Origin: Alphaproteobacteria bacterium
GTDB taxonomy: Bacteria > Pseudomonadota > Alphaproteobacteria > Micavibrionales > Micavibrionaceae
Length of the DNA stretch: 11,186 nucleotides
Reading direction: 5' to 3'
NCBI GenBank assembly: GCA_023141075.1
Contig: JAGLKL010000027.1
Span: 1-11,186, forward strand
Under the pieces are notes generated by a model. That model was not told the origin of the DNA, did not search any database, and saw only the letters and a list, made by a program, of their open reading frames with translations. The position numbers were made by a program, and so were the translations under genes. This document shows, piece after piece, positions 1 to 8,558 of this stretch (positions within the stretch are counted from its first letter, which is position 1; every line of letters begins with the position of its first letter).

Positions 1-108
1 ACTTAATTTTAGGGAGCATTACCGCTCTATCTGACGGAAATAGTATCACAGATAATAATGAACGTAATGGAATGGCGGTTTCTTGTACGAAGTTTTTTAA
101 CTGTGCTG

Positions 109-207
109 TCAACCATCAGCCCAATATTCCAGTTTTGCCCGTTCTTCAAAAGTGAGCGTGAGCGTGAAAGGATAGCGTTTGTTATTTTTGCGTGTGTTTG
201 TTTTCAT
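109..207 (-). pseudogene. MobC-like / ribbon-helix-helix N-terminal fragment, probably frameshifted
   Basis: A 32-codon minus-strand frame starts at an ATG preceded by AAGGA (215-219) with 7-base spacing. The peptide begins with a basic stretch (MKTNTRKNNKRYPF) and continues TLTLTFEERAKLEYWADG. This resembles the 'R-x-x-x-L-T-x-E-E-R-x-x-L' start of plasmid mobilisation accessory proteins (MobC type) and similar ribbon-helix-helix DNA-binding proteins. It stops at TGA (109-111). A second minus frame is open from about position 115 to the left edge and reads WLTAQLKNFVQETAIPLRS, which could be the shifted continuation. I infer a frameshifted remnant of a DNA-binding or mobilisation gene. The family match is from memory of the pattern only, and the gene could also be a genuine short peptide. 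Confidence 0.4.
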
Positions 208-274
208 GCGAAAATCCTTAATAAACAGCCCTGTGAAAACAACGCTTTAAACCCATAAACTATCCTAAATAATT

Positions 275-472
275 TTACTTATCTACGACAGCCCCAAGAA
301 GATTTACGTGTTCAAGCCGCAAAGTCCGGTATTTCTTTAGAAGCCTAGCTTTTGTGCGTTCCATAATGACCAATAGGTCTTTGAGGGATCGTGATAGTCG
401 GTCGAGTTTCCAGACAATGACAATATCTCCCTGCCGGAGTTAATCTAGCATTTTGTGAGGAAAGTAAAATAG
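275..472 (-). pseudogene. Serine recombinase (resolvase/invertase) remnant
   Basis: The minus strand encodes KMLD-stop-LRQGDIVIVWKLDRLSR followed by SLKDLLVIMER. This is the well-known central block of the resolvase/invertase catalytic domain (usual form: K-M-L-D-x-L-R-x-G-D-x-L-V-V-W-K-L-D-R-L-x-R-S). The residue between KMLD and LRQGD is a TAA codon (440-442) where the family normally has Gln or Arg, so CAA to TAA is a likely single change. The N-terminal part with the catalytic serine is not recognisable upstream of about 472. After MER the family's 'G-F-R-S-L' continuation is lost, probably through a frameshift, and the frame ends at TAA 275-277. It is a dead fragment of a site-specific recombinase and marks old mobile DNA downstream of pbpC. 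Confidence 0.8.
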
Positions 473-478
473 TTAACG

Positions 479-492
479 TTTGCGACACTACC
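479..492 (-). repeat. Possible IS6-family terminal inverted repeat (solo end)
   Basis: On the minus strand this reads GGTAGTGTCGCAAA, 11 of 14 bases the same as the IS6/IS26-type end GGTTCTGTTGCAAA as I remember it. The orientation would put the element's interior to the left. No IS6 transposase and no partner end are visible within the window. It sits just where recognisable resolvase sequence stops, so it may mark an old junction. Confidence 0.25.
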
Positions 493-583
493 CAACTTCC
501 TGATGATGAGTAGGGGGCACAGTAATCCAGTATCAGCTTTTGCCTAAAATACTCTGATGACGTACAGTGCTTATAGGATACAG

Positions 584-2671
584 TCACTCTCTCAACCATA
601 CATTCACAGTATCGTAATTACCCTGCGCATCAATGGCTGTGATGCGGTAGGCACCAGGCTCACCGGGATGCCATGTCATGCGATTTTCAAGAGTGCTGGA
701 ACCTGTTGGTTTACCGTTTATCAGCCATCTGTAAGGACGTTTTCCGGCATGGGCTTTTAGAATGATTGGCTGGAAATATTCTCCGGTTTGTACAAGCGAT
801 AGTGTAGTATCTTTAGGAGGAAACAGGATTTTAAAGCCATCAATCTGGCCTCGTTTTGAGATTATAATTGATTTTTTGGGATAGGCTTTCAGTCCGTTGG
901 GTGGTGCCGGTATATATGCTGTTTCAAGAGGTTTTTCCGGGCGGTCAGCCAGTACGATATCAAAGGCTTTAAGCATGAGTTTAGAGGAATCCAGCCCGAT
1001 AAAGTTATAATGCGGCGTACCATCCGGACGGCCAACCCAGACGCCGATAGTGTAGGATTTGGAAAAACCAATGGCCCATGCATCACGATAGCCATATGAT
1101 GTTCCGGTTTTAAAGGCGATCTTTTGCTGTAACTGCGAGAATTCTGTAGGCATGAAACCAACCGGCCTTCTGATGTCCAGCAGAATGCTTCTTAAATAGG
1201 TGGCGGTTGTTTCTGATAAAAAAGGACTGGATTCTACCTCATGCTTTTGATTGGCGAAGAAATTCAACGGAGCAACCTCACCGTTGCGGGCAATACCCGC
1301 ATAAAGCTTCACAAGATCTTCCAGAGTGAACCCAACTCCTCCAATCGCGATTGGCAGGGAAGGCGATAGATTTTGTCCGGGAATACGCAAAGGTGCATCA
1401 ATATTCTTTAAAAGCTGGGCAAAGCGTTTAGGTCCTACGCCTTCCAGCACAGCTACAGCCGGCACATTGAGTGAAGCTTGTAAGGCTGTAGCGGCAGTTA
1501 CATCTCCGGCAAAGTCGCGATTAAAGTTCCTTGGGGCATAATTACCAAACAATGTGGGTACATCATGCACAATAGTGCCAGGATGGATGAGTTTATCATC
1601 AAAAGCCACTCCATAGATGAAGGGCTTCAGGGTTGACCCCGGAGACCGGACAGCCCTGACCATATCAACCTGACCATCACGCTTTTGACTAAAGAAATCA
1701 GAACTTCCGACATAGCTTATGACATTTAAGTTTGTATTATCGATAACCAATATCGCTGTACTTACAAAAGGATCTAGCCGATTAACATAGGATTTTGCCA
1801 GCGTCTCAATTTCGGATTGCCATTGGCGGTTAATAAATGTCCTGTATATTTCCTGATCGCTAGTTTTCGTTAGCCTGTAGGCAAATAGAGGCGCCTCAAA
1901 TGCCATGTTGAATTTTTTATCGGGGATAGGTTCGGTTTTTGATTCATTGGTAATTTTTTCGGACAAGACATTAACTTGTGCTGCTCTTGTTAGTACTTTG
2001 TTGCGCGCTTCACGTGCGTTATTGGGATGTGTGTCAGGCCTTAAGTAGGTCGGTGATTGCGGCAAAGCTGCCAGCAAAGCGGCCTCACCGGGGGTTAACC
2101 ACTTTGGCTCTTTATTAAAATATTGCAGCGTTGCTGCCCTAACGCCTTCAATATTGCCGCCGAAAGGAGCCAAGGTCAGGTAAAATTCCAATATTTCTTC
2201 TTTTGTGTAGCGCTGTTCAAGCTGAACGGATCTAAAGATTTCAATCAGTTTAGATTCTATGGTGCGAGGTCGCGGCTCAAGCAGTCTCGCGACTTGCATC
2301 GTCAGGGTAGAGCCGCCTGAAATTACACGACCGTTAACAATTATCTGTGATATAGCACGCATCATAGCCAGCAGATCAACACCATGATGCTGCCAGAAGC
2401 GTTTGTCCTCAAAAGCGATCAGCATATCCAGATAATTTGACGATACATCATCCGGCTTTACTGAGAGGCGCCAGATCCCATCTTCGACAGTAAATGTCCG
2501 CAGGATTTGTCCTTCGGCATCCAGTACAATTTTCGAGCGTGTTTCAAAACGCGTAATGTCCGGCGGATAAAGGTCATCCAACAATTTGAACATCCCGAAG
2601 CCCCCCACTGGCAGCAATAAGAGACCAGCAACGATAAGCTTTAATAATAGCTTCTTTAGCTTATTCATCAT
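584..2671 (-). CDS. pbpC: Penicillin-binding protein 1C (bifunctional glycosyltransferase/transpeptidase)
   Basis: Class A penicillin-binding protein of the PBP1C type, which polymerises and cross-links peptidoglycan at the outer face of the inner membrane. Residues 1-30 are a short basic start plus a hydrophobic anchor. Residues ~45-215 are the GT51 glycosyltransferase, with the EDKRF motif (Glu88 as expected catalytic acid/base), the GGSTLTMQVAR block (119-129) and a downstream QRYTKEEILE block. Residues ~300-580 are the transpeptidase, with all three motifs intact: STLK (Ser346, Lys349), SLN (400-402) and KTGTS (521-525). Residues ~600-695 fit the C-terminal PBP1C domain. At 695 aa it is somewhat shorter than E. 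coli PbpC (about 770) but complete by motif. It begins inside the end of the macroglobulin gene (11-base overlap) with no strong ribosome binding site, so translation is probably coupled. Two adjacent ATG codons (2669-2671 and 2666-2668) are possible starts. Confidence 0.95.
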   Translation of the reverse strand: MMNKLKKLLLKLIVAGLLLLPVGGFGMFKLLDDLYPPDITRFETRSKIVLDAEGQILRTFTVEDGIWRLSVKPDDVSSNYLDMLIAFEDKRFWQHHGVDLLAMMRAISQIIVNGRVISGGSTLTMQVARLLEPRPRTIESKLIEIFRSVQLEQRYTKEEILEFYLTLAPFGGNIEGVRAATLQYFNKEPKWLTPGEAALLAALPQSPTYLRPDTHPNNAREARNKVLTRAAQVNVLSEKITNESKTEPIPDKKFNMAFEAPLFAYRLTKTSDQEIYRTFINRQWQSEIETLAKSYVNRLDPFVSTAILVIDNTNLNVISYVGSSDFFSQKRDGQVDMVRAVRSPGSTLKPFIYGVAFDDKLIHPGTIVHDVPTLFGNYAPRNFNRDFAGDVTAATALQASLNVPAVAVLEGVGPKRFAQLLKNIDAPLRIPGQNLSPSLPIAIGGVGFTLEDLVKLYAGIARNGEVAPLNFFANQKHEVESSPFLSETTATYLRSILLDIRRPVGFMPTEFSQLQQKIAFKTGTSYGYRDAWAIGFSKSYTIGVWVGRPDGTPHYNFIGLDSSKLMLKAFDIVLADRPEKPLETAYIPAPPNGLKAYPKKSIIISKRGQIDGFKILFPPKDTTLSLVQTGEYFQPIILKAHAGKRPYRWLINGKPTGSSTLENRMTWHPGEPGAYRITAIDAQGNYDTVNVWLRE

Positions 2672-5600
2672 TCTCTACGATAGTTATTGTGCCGGCTTCA
2701 CCGCGCCCATAAACACCGGGATGGTACATGTCTTCGATATATACTGCCGGGTGAGCGTAGGTGCCCGGTGTAACGGCACGGATCAGATAGGCGATACGGA
2801 ACTTGTTCTTATTGTATCCTCTCCATGAAGCAACAAAGCGATCATCACGCAATTCTTTATGAGTTAGCTTCGTCATGTTCTCCTCTCTCAGAAGCCAGCT
2901 AAGCTCCCCGGTGCTTTTACCACCGGCCAAATCCGCATTTTCCAGTTCAAAGCCGGAAGGCAGTAAGTCCACTACAAGATGTTCATTGCTCCTGTTGCGA
3001 TAGCCCCCTGATTTTCCTTCAATCACAGCTACTAGCAGAGTGTTTTGTTTTATTTTTCTGTCTTCAAGCGCGGGTTTACCGTCAATTGTGTAGTAGCGTC
3101 TTTCTATCTCATAGCCTTTTTCCTCTGCCGGAAGGGTTTCACGAGGTGATGCCAATAAGCTTAATCTCATAAAAAGAGTGTCCTTGCCAAGGTTGGTTAC
3201 CTCGGTATCATTAATATCATCTGCATTTTCGGCTAACTGAAAGCTATAAGGTTTTTCGGTTTCAATCGGTTCTACCTGATTGATTGTAAAGATCATCTTT
3301 CTGGATTTGTTGGGACGGAGGTTCATAGCAGCGTGGGTCAACCAGACCATTTCCTGCGTGCTGAAATATTTTTTATCTTCATAGGCCGCAATCAATTCAT
3401 CAAGCAGATCATCTGTTTCCAGTGAAAGCTCCGGGTTTTCAGCCATCAATGATAGCAAGACAGCCATGTTACGTAGCTTGCTGCCGTAATACCAATATCT
3501 GTATGTTTCGCTTTTTTCGACTAGATTGACGGCTTTGTTAAAAGCTTCTTTTGCACGTTCTTTTTCGCCTAAATGCGCCAGAGAACTGGCAACCATGCCT
3601 AAAGCCCAGTTGTTTTTCAGGTCATTGCCTAATTGATCATAGAAATAACGAACTTTTCCGACATCAATTTCATTAGCTTTGGCAAGAACATATAAAGCGT
3701 AGGAAGCAGCGGCTCGTCTTTCATCATTCTTTCCCGGATTGGATATATTGCGTCTTAGATATGCTACTGCCCTTTTCAGGGAGCTTTCTGAAATCTTGTA
3801 ACCCTGCTCATGAGCTCTTAATAGAAATTCGGTTGCATAGGCACTCAGCCACACGCGGTTGGTTAGAACATCATTCCACGACCAATAACCAAAGCTGCCA
3901 TCACTTCTCATGTTATTAATGACGCGTTCAACAGATGCCTGAACTCTGATTTTGATGAGGTCGATATCATCCTGCTGTTCTATACTCCATATTTTGTTTA
4001 GATCCTCTAGATAGAGAAGAGGCGAAGCCACGCTGACAAGCTGTTCTGTACAGTAATAAGGATAACGTTTTAGAGCATCTATAAGAGCTTTAACATTGAG
4101 CTCCTTACGCTGTGAAAGAGTTGCAGATGCGGTTATTGTTCCCGGCCAGTATGTACCTGCAAGACTGGCAGGTGTATAGCTGTCTTCTGGCGTGATTTTT
4201 GCCAGTAGGTTCTTCGTATTTAGAATTTGAGTTGGACGAACATCAAAAGCCCATTCTTTTGCTATTTTGTATCCTTCCGGTCCTTCCAGATTAACTTTTA
4301 CCTTGGCGTTACCAACTTTTGGCAATGTTGTGATAGGGATTTTGGCAACATATTCTTCCTTTCGATCCAGATGAAATGAGATATCTTGCGGGGTTTTAAT
4401 GGAGATGGTTCCTTCTGCAGATGGCAGCAATTTATATTCACCGATTGGGCCATCCATGTTTTGCAAACGTAGGGTCAGAGTAGTCATATCTTCCGGTGCA
4501 AGAAATCTTGGCAGTGATCCCTGTAAGATGACCGGATCCCGAACAATGAGGTCTTCTTCGCCTGAACCGATCTTGGTTGAAGAATAGGCTATCGCTATCA
4601 GGCGCAAACTGCCATTGAAATCAGGTATGTCCAAGGGAATTAAAGCTTTCCCCTGTTCATCAACCGAGACAATACCTGAGAAGAGGGCCACACTTTTGAT
4701 ATATGTTTCAGGTTTGAATGATTGTCCAGTCTGGCTTTGTTTCGTAGCGCAGCCGCCTGAACGAATTTTTCCTACAGCGCCTTCTTTCCCTTGAATTAAT
4801 TTGCTGTACAGGTCGCGAATTCCAATACCAAGTTTGCGCTGGCCAAAATAAAACTTGTGTGGTTCGGGTGTCGCAAAATTGGTTAGTTGTAAAATCCCTT
4901 CATCAACAGCAGCGATTGTAACGAAAGCTTTTTCTCCGACATTCAAGCCGTGAACCTGAATAGGCAAGTTAAGCGTTTTCCTTGAGATGATTTTTTCCGG
5001 CGTATCAAAGCTTACCGAGAGTTTTTCGGCTTCACGATCAACGGAGATCCATTGTAATCCGATGGCACGAGCACCGCTCTGATGTGGAGTGCGTTCAGAT
5101 GCAGGCCTGAATAAACTAACCATGGCATAAACACCGGCACCCCAGTCTTCATCTATAGTAACGGGAATTGTTGCGCCGTCAGCAGGCACATGCACCTGTT
5201 GTACGGATAACACTTTATTATTGGCAATAACGACAACGGCCTCACCTGCAAAAGGAGGCTTAATAAGGATTTTGGCTGTTTTCCCAATTTTTACGTCTTC
5301 AGTCGTGCTGGAAACCTTGATGGTGTCCGGTGTGTCTTGATCTGCATCGCCCCAATAACCTTGCAGGCGCATGCTTGTAACGGATCCTGTTTGGTGGTGA
5401 TAGATTTCTACTCTTTGACGCCACCAGTGGCTATTAGCATCTGTTGTAATTATTTGCGGTTTGTCAGCTTCTACGGAAATAACACCTTTAGTGATAAGTT
5501 CGTCATGATACTGGCGTTCATGTCGCCAGCCTTTGCTGCTACTATACCAATTATAAAAATACTTCTCATAGACCAGTTTATATTCGACATTTTTAAGCTC

Positions 5601-8006
5601 GATACGTTTTCCGTTAGCATTCAATGCAATGATTTCGAATTTCTTTGGAGAATTATGTCCTTGGTTCCCCTCTTCATGGATTTCACGAATGCCCATATAT
5701 ACCTGTTTGTGTCTTAACGGTCTGTCTATGTAAGCTGAAACAGGACGACCTCCCCTTTCAAAGACGCTCGCACGGATACGTGCTTTTAAGGGAACAGAAA
5801 TATCAGTAAGGTTTTCTGCTGATACGTTAATCTTCATAATGCTTTTCCCGTCCTCATCCGTGTGAGGAGAATTGACGGCAAAGCGTTTAGGAGAAAAAAT
5901 TTCCTGCTCAAGCCCGAATTTGTATTTGTCGAATTCTTTAAAGGGCGTGTTATCCCGCTGAATAACAACTTCAGCGGTGGTTTTAAGCTTAGATGCCGGT
6001 GCGCCGTAAAAATAGTCTCCCTGAATGGTGAACTCATAGTCTTTATCAGGACGTAAATCATCGACTTTTATATCTAGACTTGCCTTTATGCGAGGAGGTA
6101 CATATTCTTCAACTCTGAATGATGTCTGTCCTGTGATCGGCTCGTCAGGATCAGAGAATAATGTTACAGACCATGACCCGGTTCTGGCATTCGGTGGAAG
6201 ATCAACGACTAGATGGATGCCTCCCAATTTTGTCTCAGTAAAAGTTTTATCCAGATAAATAACTCCATCCGGACGCTTTATTTCTATTTTAATAGGTGTT
6301 TCATTTAATGCTCTACCTTGGTCATCGCGGGCAAGGGCAACAATGTTCATACTTTCCCCGGGACGGTAAACACCACGATCTGTATAAACAAACGTATCGA
6401 CAGGTCCAGGATAGTTTCTACCGGCTACGCCTCTATCGCTGAGATCGTGTGCGGGCTTATCCATTCTGACTAAAGCAAAGTCGGTTCCATGTTCAGCTGT
6501 TACAAGCATCGGCGCCAGACCGGCCGCACCTTTTATTAGTGCCCCACTGAATTTATAGACACCTTTCTCATCGGTTTCTCCTGTGGCCAGTATCGTATTG
6601 TTTTTTGAAATCAGGTTTAGTTTTATATTGGCAACAGGTTTTGCAGTTTCAAGAGAACGCGCAAATACATAGAGTCCGTTTTCTGCACTCAGAGTGGTAA
6701 GACCAATATCTGTAACAATAAAATACTGACTGGAACTATATTGTTTATTGTCATCTGTTTTATAACTAGCCTCAATTGCGTAAACACCCGGTTCCGGTTC
6801 CGGCAAGGCTTTTTCGATTGGAAAATAGGTGATTACATTTTGATTGGATATATTGGCTATATCCATTTCACCTCTCCAGATTGGTTCTCCACTTACATTA
6901 TAATAATTGTTGAAGGTGTAGGTTCGTATATTCTGATTCAGTACTCTTGCAGAATGTGGCAAGGCCCTTTCTGTTATGGCTTTGGCAATGCGAATTTCTA
7001 CCTTGTCAGCATTTACGGTTTCAAGTGGAATACCGTCCATACTCTGTCTGGACAATATATAATCACCGCTATTGAATCGTAGCGCAGGTTCACGATCTCC
7101 GAAATTAAGAGTCCTCTCATAGGCTTCTTTCATATCCCGTGTAAAATCAAGCGTTGAGCTTACGCCGGGCAAGACAGTGATTTTATAATCTGTCGCATAT
7201 TCAAAGCCAGTGATGCATAGCTGCTTATTTTCCTGCGGAATAACTACAGGTTTAATAAGAGGATCAATACGCAGGAAATCTTCATATTTTACACTATGTT
7301 GTTTCAACGGTAGCCGGAAATGGAGACATAATTGGGGATTGGCTCCATTGACTTTTTGTTCGTGCTTAATAATTTTTTGCTTGAGCAATACTTCTAGTTC
7401 TTTAAGCTGGTCATGCGCCAGACTGTTTAGCCCAAGGACATCCTCTTCAAGCGCTTCTTTGGCAAGTTCACGTTCCAGCCAGAAAAGCTTATAGCCACCT
7501 TTGCCTGCTTGATGGTGACGATTGATGAGTTTAAGGAACGTAAATAATTCTTCGTAAGCCATTCTGATTTCATTTGGATCCTTTGCCGCAGCGAGAGCGT
7601 TTAAACCGACAATTATGGTCTGGTTCATGTTCGGGTTCCAGAAATCAGGGTTATCAGGCAAGTGACGTGAAAAATAATATTCATCTTTCCTCCACCAGGA
7701 ACGGTATCTTGCTATATCACTCATCAAGTCAAGCCAGACATCTGTGTTGGCCACGCCGTTTGCAATTAATTCCTTTTCAAGATCAACAACGCGTCGTTTG
7801 TTTGGGTAGCGTCTTGATTGCTCCTCACTAAGATCAGATAGAATAGCTTTTTCTGTGCGAGAAGATTTATATTCATTGATTAGTATTTGTCGATATTCAG
7901 CAGCAGAAGAGTGTACTTTCTCCATGCTCTGGGCATAGGCGTGAAAACTGTTGAAAACAAGCATTGTAAAAAGAAAGAACGTCAAAAAATATTGTATAAA
8001 ATTCAT
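2661..8006 (-). CDS. Bacterial alpha-2-macroglobulin, thioester type (YfhM-like)
   Basis: A 1781-aa homologue of bacterial alpha-2-macroglobulin, a periplasmic protease trap thought to protect the cell when the outer membrane is breached. Residues 1-26 form a signal peptide (hydrophobic, ending AYA-Q) with no lipobox cysteine. Residues ~30-220 are a largely helical N-terminal region. Macroglobulin repeats follow, including the typical YTDRGVYRPGESM (541-553) and the VDEGIL block (1034-1039). The likely bait segment is around 1068-1105, rich in Lys, Arg, Gly and Ser. FNGSLRLIA (1130-1138) and LPRFLAPED (1165-1173) are family landmarks. The thioester motif is CTEQ, Cys1319 to Gln1322, inside RYPYYCTEQL, so covalent capture should be possible. 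A helical thioester domain and receptor-binding-like C-terminal domain complete it. The start has a GGGGAA sequence about 9 bases upstream. It is the first gene of an operon with pbpC, the usual partner. The signal n-region lacks positive charges, which is odd. Confidence 0.95.
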   Translation of the reverse strand: MNFIQYFLTFFLFTMLVFNSFHAYAQSMEKVHSSAAEYRQILINEYKSSRTEKAILSDLSEEQSRRYPNKRRVVDLEKELIANGVANTDVWLDLMSDIARYRSWWRKDEYYFSRHLPDNPDFWNPNMNQTIIVGLNALAAAKDPNEIRMAYEELFTFLKLINRHHQAGKGGYKLFWLERELAKEALEEDVLGLNSLAHDQLKELEVLLKQKIIKHEQKVNGANPQLCLHFRLPLKQHSVKYEDFLRIDPLIKPVVIPQENKQLCITGFEYATDYKITVLPGVSSTLDFTRDMKEAYERTLNFGDREPALRFNSGDYILSRQSMDGIPLETVNADKVEIRIAKAITERALPHSARVLNQNIRTYTFNNYYNVSGEPIWRGEMDIANISNQNVITYFPIEKALPEPEPGVYAIEASYKTDDNKQYSSSQYFIVTDIGLTTLSAENGLYVFARSLETAKPVANIKLNLISKNNTILATGETDEKGVYKFSGALIKGAAGLAPMLVTAEHGTDFALVRMDKPAHDLSDRGVAGRNYPGPVDTFVYTDRGVYRPGESMNIVALARDDQGRALNETPIKIEIKRPDGVIYLDKTFTETKLGGIHLVVDLPPNARTGSWSVTLFSDPDEPITGQTSFRVEEYVPPRIKASLDIKVDDLRPDKDYEFTIQGDYFYGAPASKLKTTAEVVIQRDNTPFKEFDKYKFGLEQEIFSPKRFAVNSPHTDEDGKSIMKINVSAENLTDISVPLKARIRASVFERGGRPVSAYIDRPLRHKQVYMGIREIHEEGNQGHNSPKKFEIIALNANGKRIELKNVEYKLVYEKYFYNWYSSSKGWRHERQYHDELITKGVISVEADKPQIITTDANSHWWRQRVEIYHHQTGSVTSMRLQGYWGDADQDTPDTIKVSSTTEDVKIGKTAKILIKPPFAGEAVVVIANNKVLSVQQVHVPADGATIPVTIDEDWGAGVYAMVSLFRPASERTPHQSGARAIGLQWISVDREAEKLSVSFDTPEKIISRKTLNLPIQVHGLNVGEKAFVTIAAVDEGILQLTNFATPEPHKFYFGQRKLGIGIRDLYSKLIQGKEGAVGKIRSGGCATKQSQTGQSFKPETYIKSVALFSGIVSVDEQGKALIPLDIPDFNGSLRLIAIAYSSTKIGSGEEDLIVRDPVILQGSLPRFLAPEDMTTLTLRLQNMDGPIGEYKLLPSAEGTISIKTPQDISFHLDRKEEYVAKIPITTLPKVGNAKVKVNLEGPEGYKIAKEWAFDVRPTQILNTKNLLAKITPEDSYTPASLAGTYWPGTITASATLSQRKELNVKALIDALKRYPYYCTEQLVSVASPLLYLEDLNKIWSIEQQDDIDLIKIRVQASVERVINNMRSDGSFGYWSWNDVLTNRVWLSAYATEFLLRAHEQGYKISESSLKRAVAYLRRNISNPGKNDERRAAASYALYVLAKANEIDVGKVRYFYDQLGNDLKNNWALGMVASSLAHLGEKERAKEAFNKAVNLVEKSETYRYWYYGSKLRNMAVLLSLMAENPELSLETDDLLDELIAAYEDKKYFSTQEMVWLTHAAMNLRPNKSRKMIFTINQVEPIETEKPYSFQLAENADDINDTEVTNLGKDTLFMRLSLLASPRETLPAEEKGYEIERRYYTIDGKPALEDRKIKQNTLLVAVIEGKSGGYRNRSNEHLVVDLLPSGFELENADLAGGKSTGELSWLLREENMTKLTHKELRDDRFVASWRGYNKNKFRIAYLIRAVTPGTYAHPAVYIEDMYHPGVYGRGEAGTITIVENDE

Positions 8007-8084
8007 CGCCAGTTTCCCCGGTTTTTATATTTGCGAATATGTACCTATGTGTTTAGTCCCGCGATGTGATGGAATGGGTTCATA

Positions 8085-8115
8085 TTAAATCGTTCCGGTT
8101 CTTTTCCACATAGGC
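8085..8115 (-). pseudogene. Possible frameshifted tail of the preceding small gene
   Basis: In the frame next to that of the 54-aa gene upstream, the minus strand reads DIVEPMWKRTGTI up to TAA (8085-8087). The MWKR segment resembles the place where I remember longer relatives of that small protein reading on with a tryptophan and basic residues. I infer a single-base frameshift near 8120-8130, which would make the upstream gene a truncated version. The evidence is only the plausibility of the shifted peptide. Confidence 0.3.
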
Positions 8116-8280
8116 TCAACAATATCCTGAGTCTCTATTTTCGCCTAATCGATGTATTAAGTCTTTTATAAACTCAATATCTTGACCATCTGGGAAGATT
8201 TTTTCAAAAGATTTATCCGATATAGAAAATACATCGTAAGCACAATTATCAGCGCCATCTATAATCTGAATGCTTTTCAT
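8116..8280 (-). CDS. Small conserved-looking protein, 54 aa, probably truncated by frameshift
   Basis: Starts at ATG 8278-8280 with a purine-rich GGAAAGAGG just upstream. The product begins MKSIQIIDGADNCAYDVFSI and contains FEKIFPDGQDIEFIKDL. This pattern (opening IQIIDGA-N, then F-P-x-G-x-D-I-x-F-I) matches my memory of a widespread small uncharacterised protein of about 90-100 residues, so 54 aa would be short. A sensible continuation exists in another frame just downstream. No signal peptide or membrane segment is seen. It starts 17 bases after the stop of the preceding small gene, so the two were probably co-transcribed. I cannot assign a function. Confidence 0.5.
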   Translation of the reverse strand: MKSIQIIDGADNCAYDVFSISDKSFEKIFPDGQDIEFIKDLIHRLGENRDSGYC

Positions 8281-8297
8281 ATGCCTCTTTCCATAAT

Positions 8298-8558
8298 TTA
8301 GTAATATTTGTATAATAGTTGGATATCTAAACCAAGCTCTACAAGCTTTTTCAGAGTATCGAGAGAAAAGAACCCATCCAACTCACCCTTATTTTCACTA
8401 GTAGGAATTTCCAGTATAATGCTGTTCAAAATCGAACACACACAAGGACACCTTTCTTTCCATAACAAACAGCCTCCTGCTTCCTATATTCCAAGAACAT
8501 AATTATCTTCAAGATATATGCTCTCTAAACCTGGTAGAGTATTGTATTGTTTAACCAT
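8298..8558 (-). pseudogene. Small unknown gene with in-frame TAG stop
   Basis: The minus strand has ATG at 8556-8558, overlapping the stop of the upstream gene as ATGGTTAA, a typical coupled start. It reads MVKQYNTLPGLESIYLEDNY then VLGI, then TAG (8484-8486). The same frame stays open after the TAG for another 61 codons to TAA 8298-8300, ending with protein-like sequence (ILNSIILEIPTSENKGELDG, then FFSLDTLKKLVELGLDIQLL). The most economical reading is an 86-codon gene broken by one nonsense mutation. The LPGLESIYLEDNYVLGI start resembles a small uncharacterised family from memory, but I cannot name it. The part after the TAG is cysteine-rich at first (CLLWKERCPCVC), which may also mean that part has drifted or been frameshifted. 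Reinitiation at a downstream codon after AGGAGG is a less likely alternative. Confidence 0.5.

Noticed and set aside
345..599. Minus-strand 84-codon open frame covering the resolvase region.
   Set aside because: It is a different frame from the recognisable resolvase residues, and its translation shows no family features.
5337..5717. Plus-strand open frame of 126 codons and similar plus-strand frames inside 584-8006.
   Set aside because: They lie antisense to the macroglobulin and pbpC genes, lack ribosome binding sites and encode no recognisable motifs.
8102..8110. TTTTCCACA, which fits the loose DnaA-box consensus TTWTNCACA.
   Set aside because: A single isolated copy outside the repeat-rich region, expected by chance in a window of this size.
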